In this document: piece by piece, positions 27,248-35,877 of the stretch
Numbering within the stretch: position 1 is the first letter of the stretch
How the letters are laid out: every line of letters begins with the position of its first letter
Assembly: GCF_000426825.1 (NCBI RefSeq)
Contig: NZ_KE384579.1
Location: 202,877-266,876, forward strand
From: Thermonema rossianum DSM 10300
GTDB lineage: Bacteria > Bacteroidota > Bacteroidia > Cytophagales > Thermonemataceae
Length of the DNA: 64,000 nucleotides
Direction of reading: 5' to 3'
The notes under the pieces: generated by a model
What the model saw: only the letters and a program-made list of their open reading frames with translations
Databases searched by the model: none
What the model was told of the DNA's origin: nothing
Made by a program: the position numbers and the translations under genes

Positions 27248-30200
27248 CTACCACGCAGGAAGCAAATTAAAACCAAAGGTGCCCGTTATGTCACTGCGTT
27301 GAAGGGCAAAGGCATAGTAGGGCTCCAGCACAATCTGCCCGAAGAGGGCAAAGCGTATGCTAATCCCCGTGCTCCATACAGGTACGCGGTCACCGGCTTG
27401 TTGTACTTCTTCTTCTTTGCCCACCCAGCGGTTGCCTTCGTTCCATGCTATGCCGCCATCGAAGAAAAGGTTCAGCTCGGCAGGCAGGAAGTTCGAGCCA
27501 ATCAAAGCAAAGGAGCGGGGACCCAGTAAAGGAATGCGCCACTCGGCATTGACTACAGCCAAGCGACTGCCGTACAAGTTTTCAACAGAGGCTGCATAGT
27601 TGCTACTGCCCTGCAAATAGTTTTGGTAGGCTATGTTGTCATAACCATGCACCAAGCCCGGAAAGCCCAGATAAAGTGGTGTGATGCGTTCGCTGTCGCC
27701 CCCATAGCGTCCCAGATGGTAGGCGCGCAAGGCGAAGGTAAAAGGACGCACAAACCAGTAGCGCCTGTAGTCCAGCAAGGCACTCTGATACTCAAACTCA
27801 CCGGCATTGAAGCCCCATTCGAAACGGTAGCGCCATCCGCGTGCCGGCGATGCCAAGCCATAAAAACTATTGTCGCCCACATAAGCCAGATAGCCGCTGT
27901 ATAGATTGAAGCCCGGCGGCGCGTCTATGTTTTCTTTAGACTGCGCAATGGGCTGCCCAAAATAGTAGTAGGTCCTGAATCGCTGAATGTTGTAATGATA
28001 GCGGGCATAGCTGAGCCCTGCTTCCCAACGCAAGCTGCGTGAGAGCGGATAAGCCAACAGACCGCCTATTTTTTCTTCGAACAGGCGCCCCAAATCATAC
28101 TGCACCACATCGACAGGCAACAGGCTGTTTTGTCCGTTGACACTTACGGCAAGCGTATCGCCAAAGATGCCCACACTGCCAAAGCGGTAGGGGATGTGCG
28201 ACAGCTGTATGCCCCAGTTGAGCCGCCGGCTTTGGTTGAGATAAAACACCGAGCCGCCTGCATCCAGAATGTCACCATTCAAGCCGAGCGATGCAAAAAC
28301 ATGATGGTCGCCCAATATGTCGCTAAACAACATGACCACACCACCGGCAACGCCCGTGCCCCAGCGGCTCGTGCTGATGCCTATGCCGGTATTGCCTATG
28401 TAGCTCAGTTGAAAGCGGCGTTGCAGAGGCTTGGCGTGCAGGCTGTCTGCAGGCAGCTGCACCGCGTGTCGTGCGATAAGGCGGCTCACCACCCGGCTTT
28501 TGTTTACAAACACGGGGGCTAAGGTGGCAGCCGTGAAGTCCACTGCTTCCGGATTGACCGCCTTGCGGGGGAAGTCATCCAGTGAGGCACGGTACAGGCG
28601 GTAGCCTTTGTTTTCATAATATACATACACTACCTGCCCCTGCCGGTCTATGGTGATGGCCGGCGACAGGGCGGTAACGCCTGTGATGCCTGTGGGCAGC
28701 TGTGTGAGCTGCTCTAAGTTGCCGCTGACGATTTCGTAACAGTATAAGTTGCGAAACCCGTCCCGGTTGGAAAGGAACAAGATGCTTTGCCCGTCGGGGC
28801 TGAATAGCGGATTGACATTGTCTGCACCCGGAAAGAAGTCAAGCAGGCGGATGCTGCCGCTGCCCATATCGTAAATGCCTATGTTCAAACCGGCATGGGC
28901 ATAACCTTTCGACAAAGCCACCGCATCGGTGGCAAACACGAGCTGCCGCCCATCCGGTGACCAGGCGGGCTGTATTTGTGCGGCACGGTCGTTGGTGAGG
29001 CGGCGCACTTCCTTGGTTTGAAAATCATATACATATAAGTCGCTTTGCCCTTGCCGCAAGCCCGAGAAAGCCAGCAGGCGGCCGTCGGGCGACCAGGCCG
29101 GATGGTTAACTGCTTCTACATCTTTCAGGAAGAGTTGTTCTTTTATCTTACCGCTTTGCACGTCGATGATGACCGGTTGCGGCTTGCCTTTGACATACAC
29201 CACGAAAGCCAGCAGGCGGCCGTCGGGCGACCAGCTGCCGGCCGTTTCCAAATAGCTCAACGCATCGATATGCCCTTCTTTATCAGTGGAAAGCAGGCGC
29301 CGTATTACCTTGCCGCTTTGCATATCGACCAAAAACAAATCGATGCTAAACAAATCGCGTTCCGACAGATAAGCCATATAGCGCCCGTCCGGGCTGAGCG
29401 AGGGCGACAGCTGCATTCTACCCGGTCGCTTATCGCGTAAGACACTGTCACCCATGGCGCCATGCATCTCTTTCAAGCGGATGCTTGCGTAATATTCATG
29501 ATAATACTCTTTCCACAACTTGCTGAATGCCTGCCGGTCGGTGCTTAACAAATCCTGCAGGGCAGCATCCAGGCCGTAGCGTGCCGTATATACAAAAAAC
29601 GGACGTATGATTTCGTCGCCCCATAAGCCGGCAATGAGCGCCCAGAAGCTTTGCCCATAGCGGTAGGGGAAATAAATGTGCGGTTTGCGGTCCAGGTCGT
29701 CCAGTGTTGGGAAATAATCGTGTATATAGGTATCACGCATCCAAAGGGCGGTGTGCGGATCGATGCGCCCAAGAGACAAATACTCTGCCAAGCCTTCTAC
29801 CATCCAAAGGGGCAAATTTTGAATGCTTTGCAGCGACAGACTGTCTTCGTTTTTTAGGATATGATATTGAAAGGCATGCACCAATTCGTGCCCCAATACA
29901 TGTTCGGTTTCTTGCCGCGTGAACATCAGCGGCATGACCACCCGGTTTTTGAGCCCTTCGGTCACCCCACCGGTGCCTACGTCTATTAAGCCCGAGATGG
30001 CACCGGTTTGTTGAAAGTCGCCGTGGTGGCTATAAAGAATCACGGGATTGGGCGTGTGAAAAGTGTCGGCAAATACCATTTGATGAATGGCATACCACTG
30101 CTCGGCAGACTGCAGGAAGTCTGCTGCCCTGCTGCTGTCTTGCAGGTAATGATACAACTCAAAATGTGGGGACTGCAATACCCGGAAATGGAAGGGCGTA

Positions 30201-30289
30201 TAGCGCACTTTGTTTTTTCCGAAGTATTGCGCCTGCGACGGCAAAGCAAACCCCGCGACGACAACCCAAACGAATAGCCATTTTTTCAT
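27248..30289 (-). CDS. Peptidase-MA-like / PD40 beta-propeller / outer-membrane barrel fusion protein
   Basis: This 1013-residue exported protein has a signal peptide ending SQA-Q. An N-terminal gluzincin-like domain has the zinc motif HELVHAFQYH (H134, E135, H138) with a downstream EGLAEYLSLG third-ligand region. Five to six TolB/PD40 propeller repeats follow (about residues 290-560; recurring SPDGRLLAF). The C-terminal half is rich in amphipathic strands and reads as an Omp85/surface-antigen-type barrel (NTGIGISTSRWGTGVAGGV, SRSLRWEAGLSYARYHYN). It may be an outer-membrane-anchored metallopeptidase. Homologous architectures are common in Bacteroidota, but their function is unknown to me. 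Confidence 0.88.
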   Translation of the reverse strand: MKKWLFVWVVVAGFALPSQAQYFGKNKVRYTPFHFRVLQSPHFELYHYLQDSSRAADFLQSAEQWYAIHQMVFADTFHTPNPVILYSHHGDFQQTGAISGLIDVGTGGVTEGLKNRVVMPLMFTRQETEHVLGHELVHAFQYHILKNEDSLSLQSIQNLPLWMVEGLAEYLSLGRIDPHTALWMRDTYIHDYFPTLDDLDRKPHIYFPYRYGQSFWALIAGLWGDEIIRPFFVYTARYGLDAALQDLLSTDRQAFSKLWKEYYHEYYASIRLKEMHGAMGDSVLRDKRPGRMQLSPSLSPDGRYMAYLSERDLFSIDLFLVDMQSGKVIRRLLSTDKEGHIDALSYLETAGSWSPDGRLLAFVVYVKGKPQPVIIDVQSGKIKEQLFLKDVEAVNHPAWSPDGRLLAFSGLRQGQSDLYVYDFQTKEVRRLTNDRAAQIQPAWSPDGRQLVFATDAVALSKGYAHAGLNIGIYDMGSGSIRLLDFFPGADNVNPLFSPDGQSILFLSNRDGFRNLYCYEIVSGNLEQLTQLPTGITGVTALSPAITIDRQGQVVYVYYENKGYRLYRASLDDFPRKAVNPEAVDFTAATLAPVFVNKSRVVSRLIARHAVQLPADSLHAKPLQRRFQLSYIGNTGIGISTSRWGTGVAGGVVMLFSDILGDHHVFASLGLNGDILDAGGSVFYLNQSRRLNWGIQLSHIPYRFGSVGIFGDTLAVSVNGQNSLLPVDVVQYDLGRLFEEKIGGLLAYPLSRSLRWEAGLSYARYHYNIQRFRTYYYFGQPIAQSKENIDAPPGFNLYSGYLAYVGDNSFYGLASPARGWRYRFEWGFNAGEFEYQSALLDYRRYWFVRPFTFALRAYHLGRYGGDSERITPLYLGFPGLVHGYDNIAYQNYLQGSSNYAASVENLYGSRLAVVNAEWRIPLLGPRSFALIGSNFLPAELNLFFDGGIAWNEGNRWVGKEEEVQQAGDRVPVWSTGISIRFALFGQIVLEPYYAFALQRSDITGTFGFNLLPAW
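29066..29096 (-). repeat. 31-bp exact direct repeat, copy 1, in propeller coding region
   Basis: This copy is identical to 29204-29234, 138 bases (46 codons) away, and encodes the WSPDGRLLAF blade motif of consecutive propeller repeats. It reflects recent or sequence-constrained duplication of a blade. Confidence 0.85.
29204..29234 (-). repeat. 31-bp exact direct repeat, copy 2, in propeller coding region
   Basis: Second copy of the blade-motif repeat described at 29066-29096. Recombination between the two would delete exactly 46 codons, in frame. Confidence 0.85.
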
Positions 30290-30472
30290 AATAAGCCGGT
30301 GATTTATGTTGTACTTGTTTCATTGAAAGATACCGTAGCCTTACAAAAAAAGTTCGCATCTTTATGTCCCTGAAAATAATGAATTAGCCTATAAGCGGCG
30401 TGTAGTGTTGTGGCATCTTTCCGGGCGCGTTCTTCGTAGGAAGACAAATAAAAACTCAAAACGATAGATTAA

Positions 30473-30967
30473 ATGAAGGTGAAAAAGACAATGCAATGGA
30501 TGGCGCTATGCCTGACAAGCGTGTGGCTGTTCTCTGCTTGTAAGAATTCAAATGAAGCGGCATTGCCCCAAAGCCCCTATGCCGGCATAGAGCAACAAAC
30601 CCTGCAGCTTATCAACGAATACCGCATACAAAACGGCAAAGAGCCCCTTCAGACGCATCCGGCCATTTATGCAGAAGCCTATCAGCACAGTTCCAATATG
30701 GCAGAAGGCAAAGTGCCTTTTGGGCATGATGGATTCAGTGCGCGTGTCGAGCGCATCCGTGCCGAGTTGAATGCCGGTCCTGCTGCTGAAAATGTAGCTT
30801 ACAACTATGGACCTGACCCCGCTCAAACTGCATTTGAACAATGGCGCAACAGCAGCGGACACAATAAAAATATGTTGGGCGACTACACGCATTGTGGGCT
30901 GGCTGTGGCCAAGTCCGGCGATGGCCGCTATTATTTTACCCATATTTTTGTAAAAGTAAGTCCATAA
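30473..30967 (+). CDS. CAP/SCP-domain lipoprotein
   Basis: This 164-residue protein has a lipobox signal peptide (WLFSAC-K). Its CAP-superfamily domain includes LQLINEYRIQNGKEPLQ, the His-containing HSSNMAEGKVPFGHDGF motif and the terminal GHNKNMLGDYTHCG and YYFTHIFV motifs. CAP proteins (SCP/PR-1 fold) bind lipids or act in the envelope; bacterial members have no defined activity. It is a tandem paralogue of the next gene. The 183-base divergent gap upstream contains no gene and must hold promoters for both directions. Confidence 0.9.
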   Translation: MKVKKTMQWMALCLTSVWLFSACKNSNEAALPQSPYAGIEQQTLQLINEYRIQNGKEPLQTHPAIYAEAYQHSSNMAEGKVPFGHDGFSARVERIRAELNAGPAAENVAYNYGPDPAQTAFEQWRNSSGHNKNMLGDYTHCGLAVAKSGDGRYYFTHIFVKVSP

Positions 30968-31066
30968 ATATTGGTTTTTTCTATTCCCCAAGAAGCATCC
31001 TGGCGCACTCTTTGTGGCAGTTAGCACAGGCTTAACCTTTATTTCAACTTACAAAAAGTGCGAACC

Positions 31067-31528
31067 ATGAAGATGCTTCTTTTTTCTTTTCTCATCTTAC
31101 CCGCTTTGACCATGCAGGCACAAGACGGCTTTCCTGCACAAAAAAACATAGAGCAGGAGATACTGCACCTGGTGAATGCATACCGCAGCGATTTGAACAA
31201 ACAGCCGCTTCAATACGATGCGGTCTTATACGCGCAAGCCCTTGCGCATGCCAAGAATATGGCAGAAGGTAAAACAGCTTTCGGACATGAGGGCTTTGAG
31301 CACCGCGTACGCATGGTTGCACGCACGCGCACAATTAAGGCGATGGCAGAAAATGTGGCTTTGCTGGAAGACGGCACCCCCAATTTGGCACAAGAAGCCG
31401 TCAAGGCATGGCTGGAAAGCCCCGGACACCGGAAAAATATGGAGGGGGATTTTACCCATACTGCCATAGCCGTGTACCGCCTGCACGGCTATATTTATTT
31501 TGTGCAGCTTTTTGCTTCGTATCATTAG
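31067..31528 (+). CDS. Secreted CAP/SCP-domain protein
   Basis: This 153-residue paralogue of the preceding gene has a cleavable signal peptide (MKMLLFSFLILPALTMQAQ) instead of a lipobox. CAP motifs are LHLVNAYRSDLNKQPLQ, HAKNMAEGKTAFGHEGF and GHRKNMEGDFTHTAIAV. I chose ATG 31067; an in-frame GTG three codons upstream is less likely. It lies 99 bases behind the lipoprotein copy. The pair probably arose by tandem duplication, followed by a change of localisation signal. Confidence 0.88.
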   Translation: MKMLLFSFLILPALTMQAQDGFPAQKNIEQEILHLVNAYRSDLNKQPLQYDAVLYAQALAHAKNMAEGKTAFGHEGFEHRVRMVARTRTIKAMAENVALLEDGTPNLAQEAVKAWLESPGHRKNMEGDFTHTAIAVYRLHGYIYFVQLFASYH

Positions 31529-31587
31529 GTGCGGCAGGCTTGCCCGGGATTTTATCCGCTTGCAACACACGCAGGCAACACCTTGCT

Positions 31588-31617
31588 TTTGTGGGAAGAA
31601 AAAACTTGCGACCTTTG
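31588..31617 (+). promoter_or_regulatory. Probable promoter of the M16 peptidase gene
   Basis: TTTG ends at 31591, followed by an 18-base spacer and GACCTTTG (31610-31617), close to TTTG-N19-TAnnTTTG. A transcript from here would start near 31624, which supports the start codon at 31661 rather than the longer upstream ORF. Confidence 0.45.
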
Positions 31618-31660
31618 TATGGCTTTCTTTGTTAATAGAGAAAAAGCCATAGAAAACACT

Positions 31661-32944
31661 ATGCAACTACGGAAAGTTATGTCACGGGAAGCAGGGATGG
31701 ACACACAGTATCAGATGCATACTTTTGCCAACGGCATCCGCTTCATTCATAAATACTTGCCTTTTAGTCAGGTGTCGCACATAGGTTATGTGCTGGACAT
31801 AGGCAGCCGCGACGAAGCACCGCATCAGCAGGGGCTGGCGCACTTTTGGGAACACATGGCGTTTAAAGGCACGCGCCGGCGCCGCGCTTATCATATTCTT
31901 AACCGCCTGGAAGCCGTGGGGGGCGAGCTGAATGCCTATACCACCAAGGAAAAAATATGTTTTTATGCTTCTGTGCTGAACGACTACTACCTGCAAGCCG
32001 TTGATTTACTGACCGACATCACCTTCGATTCGGTATTCCCCGAAAAACAAATTGAGCGGGAAAAGGGCGTTATCTTGGAAGAAATTGCCATGTACAAAGA
32101 CTCGCCCGAAGAAGCCATACAAGACGAGTTCGACGCGCTGGTGTTTGGCGACCATCCGCTCGGATACAACATCTTGGGCACCGAAGAGAGCGTGCGCAGC
32201 TTCAGCCGCCACGACTTCCGGGAGTTTATCGATACGCACCTGAGCACCGACCGCATCGTGATAGCTTCGGTGAGTGGGCTGCCCTTTGAAAAAGTGTTGC
32301 CCAAGGTGGAACGTCTGATAGAAGGGATTGCCCCGCGTTATCAGCCCAAACGGCGCTTGCCTTTTTCCGGGCAGTTGTATTGCCCGCGTCAAGAAGAAAA
32401 GCATTTGCCCATCAGCCAAGCGCACTGCGCCTTGGGACGCCCGGCCTATTCCATGCATCACCCGGACCGCCTGTCTTTCTTTTTGTTGAACAACCTGCTG
32501 GGCGGACCGGCCATGAGTTCCCGGCTGAATATGTTGCTGCGCGAGCGCTACGGCTATGTGTATGGCATCGAGTCTTCCTATACGCCTTTGAGCGACACGG
32601 GCTTGTGGGGTATCTTCTTTGCCATCGATGCCAAACACTTGAGCAAAGCCGAAAAGTTGATTTTACAAGAAATGCAACGCTTGTGTGAGCAGCCTTTGGG
32701 CGTGCGCCAACTCAAACAAGCCAAAAACCAACTGAAGGGGCAGTTGGCTATGGCAGAAGAAAACAATCTGAATTTCATGTTGATGATGGGCAAAACCATA
32801 CTGGATTACGGTTACATTGACCCCTTGCCCAAGTTGTTTGAAGAAATAGATGCCATCACTGCCGGGCAGCTTCAAGCCGTGGCGCAACAGATATTTCAAC
32901 CCCAAAGCTTGAGTTTTTTACGTTACATACCACAGCAGGCATGA
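31661..32944 (+). CDS. M16-family zinc metallopeptidase (processing-peptidase-like)
   Basis: This 427-residue insulinase/mitochondrial-processing-peptidase-type protease has the inverted zinc motif HFWEH (H61-x2-E64-H65). A downstream glutamate in the EREKGVILEEIAMYKDSPEE helix serves as third ligand and activity residue. The second half is the inactive M16 domain (HALGRPAY-like start, YGYVYGIESSYTPL). Substrate unknown; family members degrade or process small peptides. I took ATG 31661, downstream of a probable promoter, although the frame is open from 31529. The stop overlaps the next start codon (ATGA), so translation is coupled. Confidence 0.9.
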   Translation: MQLRKVMSREAGMDTQYQMHTFANGIRFIHKYLPFSQVSHIGYVLDIGSRDEAPHQQGLAHFWEHMAFKGTRRRRAYHILNRLEAVGGELNAYTTKEKICFYASVLNDYYLQAVDLLTDITFDSVFPEKQIEREKGVILEEIAMYKDSPEEAIQDEFDALVFGDHPLGYNILGTEESVRSFSRHDFREFIDTHLSTDRIVIASVSGLPFEKVLPKVERLIEGIAPRYQPKRRLPFSGQLYCPRQEEKHLPISQAHCALGRPAYSMHHPDRLSFFLLNNLLGGPAMSSRLNMLLRERYGYVYGIESSYTPLSDTGLWGIFFAIDAKHLSKAEKLILQEMQRLCEQPLGVRQLKQAKNQLKGQLAMAEENNLNFMLMMGKTILDYGYIDPLPKLFEEIDAITAGQLQAVAQQIFQPQSLSFLRYIPQQA

Positions 32945-34164
32945 GCGAAACACAAGCACTCATCAACAGCTTGCTGCATCCCGACACGCAAGCTTTTTGG
33001 CAAGCGCATGCCGGTGAAGACCCGTTTGCTTTAAGCAGCCGGGCGGCGCATTATCCTGCCTTGCCCGTGCAGGCGGTGGCGCAACAAATAGAACGGCACC
33101 GGCGTGTAGCGGATAAACTGCCCACCTGGGCGGCTTCAACACGTGTGCTGTTGCCTGCCCTGCTTAGCTTGGAACAGGCTTCTTCGGAACAGACAGCTGC
33201 TTTCAAACACCATTTGCTGGAAAAATACTATGGGCTGCAAGGCGGGTACGGCTGCGACCTTACCGGAGGGCTTGGGGTGGACTCTTTTTACCTTGCGCGC
33301 GCTTTTGAGCAATGGCACTACGTAGAGCAACAAGCATCGCTTTGCACTTTGGCAGCCCATAATTTTCGTGAGCTCGGGCAACACAACATACAGGCGGTTC
33401 ATGCCGATGCCGCCACCTTTTTACGACAGACGCCACACCAATATACGCTCATTTATTTGGACCCGGCGCGCCGGGCAGCGCATCGCAAAGTATGGGCATT
33501 GGAAGACTGCAGCCCCAACATACTTGAACTGATGCCCCTGCTGGGGCAAAAGGCGCGTTTTCTCTTGGTGAAGCTATCGCCTATGCTGGATTTGAGCCTG
33601 CTGGAGCAACGGCTTTCGCCTTATTTGCAAGACATATGGGTGGTGGGTACTGCGCAAGAGTGTAAAGAAGTGCTGGCATGGCTCGATATGGCTGCCGGTG
33701 CCCCGCTCACGCCCCGGAGGCATGCAGTTACATTGCACGCAACAGGGCATGAGGTGCATGAAGTGCGCCATGAAACTAAATACGCAGCTGCCGTTGCAGC
33801 CCCCCAAGCTTTTCTGTATGAGCCGGCACCGGCATTGATGAAGTGCATGGCATGGCAGTATTTGTCGCAGCGTTATGAATGCAAGCAAATCCACCCCGGT
33901 ATCCACCTGTTTACTTCGCCACACTACCAAGAAGATTTCCCCGGGCGTGCTTTCCGCGTGCTGGCACAGCTGCCCTTCGACCGCAAGGCACTCGCAAAGC
34001 TTTTACCCGAAGGCAAAGCACACATCTTATTGCGCCACGTGCCTTTGAGTGTGGAGCAGGTAAAAAAGAAACTGAAAATCAAAGAAGGGGGCGAACGCTA
34101 CCTATGGGTGCTGCGCTTGGAAAAAAACCGCTTGAGCCTGCTGCTTACCGAGCGCTTGAAATAG
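32941..34164 (+). CDS. Class I SAM-dependent methyltransferase with THUMP-like C-terminal domain
   Basis: This 407-residue protein has a helical N-terminal part (1-95) and a Rossmann methyltransferase core with SAM-binding CDLTGGLGVDSFYLAR, an acidic ribose-contact region, and LIYLDPARR in the catalytic position of DPPY-type enzymes. The C-terminal region (about 300-407) matches the THUMP-like domain seen in Bacteroidota members. An RNA substrate is likely, but no specific target is known to me. It is coupled by a 4-base overlap to the M16 peptidase. Confidence 0.85.
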   Translation: MSETQALINSLLHPDTQAFWQAHAGEDPFALSSRAAHYPALPVQAVAQQIERHRRVADKLPTWAASTRVLLPALLSLEQASSEQTAAFKHHLLEKYYGLQGGYGCDLTGGLGVDSFYLARAFEQWHYVEQQASLCTLAAHNFRELGQHNIQAVHADAATFLRQTPHQYTLIYLDPARRAAHRKVWALEDCSPNILELMPLLGQKARFLLVKLSPMLDLSLLEQRLSPYLQDIWVVGTAQECKEVLAWLDMAAGAPLTPRRHAVTLHATGHEVHEVRHETKYAAAVAAPQAFLYEPAPALMKCMAWQYLSQRYECKQIHPGIHLFTSPHYQEDFPGRAFRVLAQLPFDRKALAKLLPEGKAHILLRHVPLSVEQVKKKLKIKEGGERYLWVLRLEKNRLSLLLTERLK

Positions 34165-34233
34165 AAGCCGTCATAACGCCGGAAAACCAAGCGATATACT
34201 TACTGAAACAAGCCCCTTTTTGCTTTTTTTATG

Positions 34234-34241
34234 TAGTTTTG
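34234..34241 (+). promoter_or_regulatory. -7 promoter element (TAGTTTTG) for nusB operon
   Basis: Exact match to TAnnTTTG, 37 bases before the nusB start codon and at the head of a six-gene run. No clear -33 TTG at the usual spacing. Confidence 0.5.
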
Positions 34242-34278
34242 CATTGCCATCAACAATAATGAGTGAAACCCGACTTTT

Positions 34279-35496
34279 ATGCTGAATAGACGCTTACTTC
34301 GAGTGAAGGTCATGCAGGCGCTGTATGCCTATTCCCAAAGCCGCTCTTCCGATTACTATGTGGCAGAGGAGCACATACGCAACTATTTTCAACCCGACCT
34401 GAACTCGATGACACCGCCCGATTACGAGGCACTTAAACGCAACACACAAATAGCACTGCGCGCTTTCGAGCAGGCACATAAAACCAAAATGATAGAAGAG
34501 GGCGTATCTGCCGAAGTGCAAGTGGCAGTGCAGCAGGCCATCCGGCTTTATGAACAAAACATAGAGCGCGACAAACGCCATTTTCGCCGTTTGCTTATAG
34601 AAGAAATAGAGGGCTTGTATGAGCGCTACCTTTCTGTGTTGGCTCTTTTGATAGAACTGGCCAAGCTGGTGGCTGCCGAACGGGAACGCAAACCCCTTGA
34701 CCCCACCAAGGTGAAAGTGGCAGCCCATTACAAACTGGCCGATAACCAAATTATCCGTTTCTTACAAGAAAACCAAGAGCTGCAGGAAGCGCTGAAGCGC
34801 TACTATATCTCTTGGCAGGATGAAGAAGAAACCGTCAAAACTCTTTACCGTGACCATCTGCGCAAAGACCCCACTTATATAGCTTACCGCGACTTGCCAC
34901 AGGCTTCTCTTGAAGACGATTACAATATTTTGGATCACATCGTGCGGCATCACATTTTCCCACGGGCACAACACGTGTGGGAAGAAGAGGAGGGGCAGGT
35001 GATAGAAGAAGAGCCTTTTATGTACACCTTCTTTGAAGAGCGCGATTTGAAATGGGTAGAAAACCGCTCGGCTCTGCGCAGCATGGTCATAAAAACGCTG
35101 AAGTCGGTAAATCCTGCCCGCCCCGAAGACTTCCGGCTCTTAGATTTGTCGCTCAATTGGGAAGACGATGAAAATTTCATTCTGACCCTGTACAATAAAA
35201 CCATAGAAGAGGAAGAAGAAAACCTGCGGACAATTAAACAGCATCTGAAAGGCTGGGAAATAGAGCGCCTTTTGCTGGTAGATAAAACCCTTTTACAGAT
35301 GGCCATCGTGGAAATGAAATATTGTCCGCAAATTCCTGTGAAGGTAACCATCAACGAGTTTGTGGAATTGGCCAAACATTACAGTTCACCTAAAAGTCGT
35401 AACTTCGTAAACGGGCTGCTCGATAGTATTGCTACCACCCTGCAAGCCGAAGGGCAAATACGCAAGAGCGGCCGCGGACTTATCGATAACCAATAA
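34279..35496 (+). CDS. nusB: Transcription antitermination factor NusB with large internal insertion
   Basis: NusB binds boxA RNA with NusE/S10 and supports rRNA transcription antitermination. The protein has 405 residues, against about 140 in E. coli. The first NusB helix is at the extreme N-terminus (NRRLLRVKVMQALYAYSQ). The rest of the fold appears only after about residue 270, with LLLVDKTLLQMAIVEMKYCPQIPVK and INEFVELAKHYSSPKSRNFVNGLLDSI. Between them is a charged helical insertion of about 240 residues. Long NusB forms are usual in Bacteroidota, and I see no frameshift. Genes for a YtxH protein, isocitrate dehydrogenase, DUF1573 and YajC follow at short spacing. Confidence 0.9.
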   Translation: MLNRRLLRVKVMQALYAYSQSRSSDYYVAEEHIRNYFQPDLNSMTPPDYEALKRNTQIALRAFEQAHKTKMIEEGVSAEVQVAVQQAIRLYEQNIERDKRHFRRLLIEEIEGLYERYLSVLALLIELAKLVAAERERKPLDPTKVKVAAHYKLADNQIIRFLQENQELQEALKRYYISWQDEEETVKTLYRDHLRKDPTYIAYRDLPQASLEDDYNILDHIVRHHIFPRAQHVWEEEEGQVIEEEPFMYTFFEERDLKWVENRSALRSMVIKTLKSVNPARPEDFRLLDLSLNWEDDENFILTLYNKTIEEEEENLRTIKQHLKGWEIERLLLVDKTLLQMAIVEMKYCPQIPVKVTINEFVELAKHYSSPKSRNFVNGLLDSIATTLQAEGQIRKSGRGLIDNQ

Positions 35497-35508
35497 TTAA
35501 AACACCAT

Positions 35509-35829
35509 ATGCCTATGTATCCCGAACAAGAGCACAAATCGAGTCATGAGTTTTTATTGGGGCTGATTCTTGGCGCCGTGGCCGGTGCCACGGTTGCCCT
35601 GCTTTATGCGCCCGCCGAAGGCAAGGAAGTGCGCCGCATGCTTTCCTATAAGCTGCACAAAGCAAAAGAAAGCCTGGAGCAGCTGCTTCACCGCATCAAA
35701 CATGGCGAAGGCATCGTAAGCCAAGCCAAGATTAAGAATGAGAAAGTGGTGAACGAAACCAAAGAAAAAGCCGAAAAGCTATTAGGCGAGGTGGAAGCAC
35801 TCATCGAGCAAATTCAAAAAGCCCAATAA
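35509..35829 (+). CDS. YtxH-domain protein
   Basis: This 106-residue protein has one hydrophobic glycine-rich segment (FLLGLILGAVAGATVALLYAP), followed by the APAEGKEVRRML motif typical of YtxH-like proteins and then a charged coiled-coil. These are small membrane-anchored proteins of uncertain role, some linked to stress. The gene starts 12 bases after nusB. Confidence 0.85.
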   Translation: MPMYPEQEHKSSHEFLLGLILGAVAGATVALLYAPAEGKEVRRMLSYKLHKAKESLEQLLHRIKHGEGIVSQAKIKNEKVVNETKEKAEKLLGEVEALIEQIQKAQ

Positions 35830-35877
35830 AATAAACAAAACCTGTCCCTGTCCCTTATTTAAAAACTGTCTTGTCTT

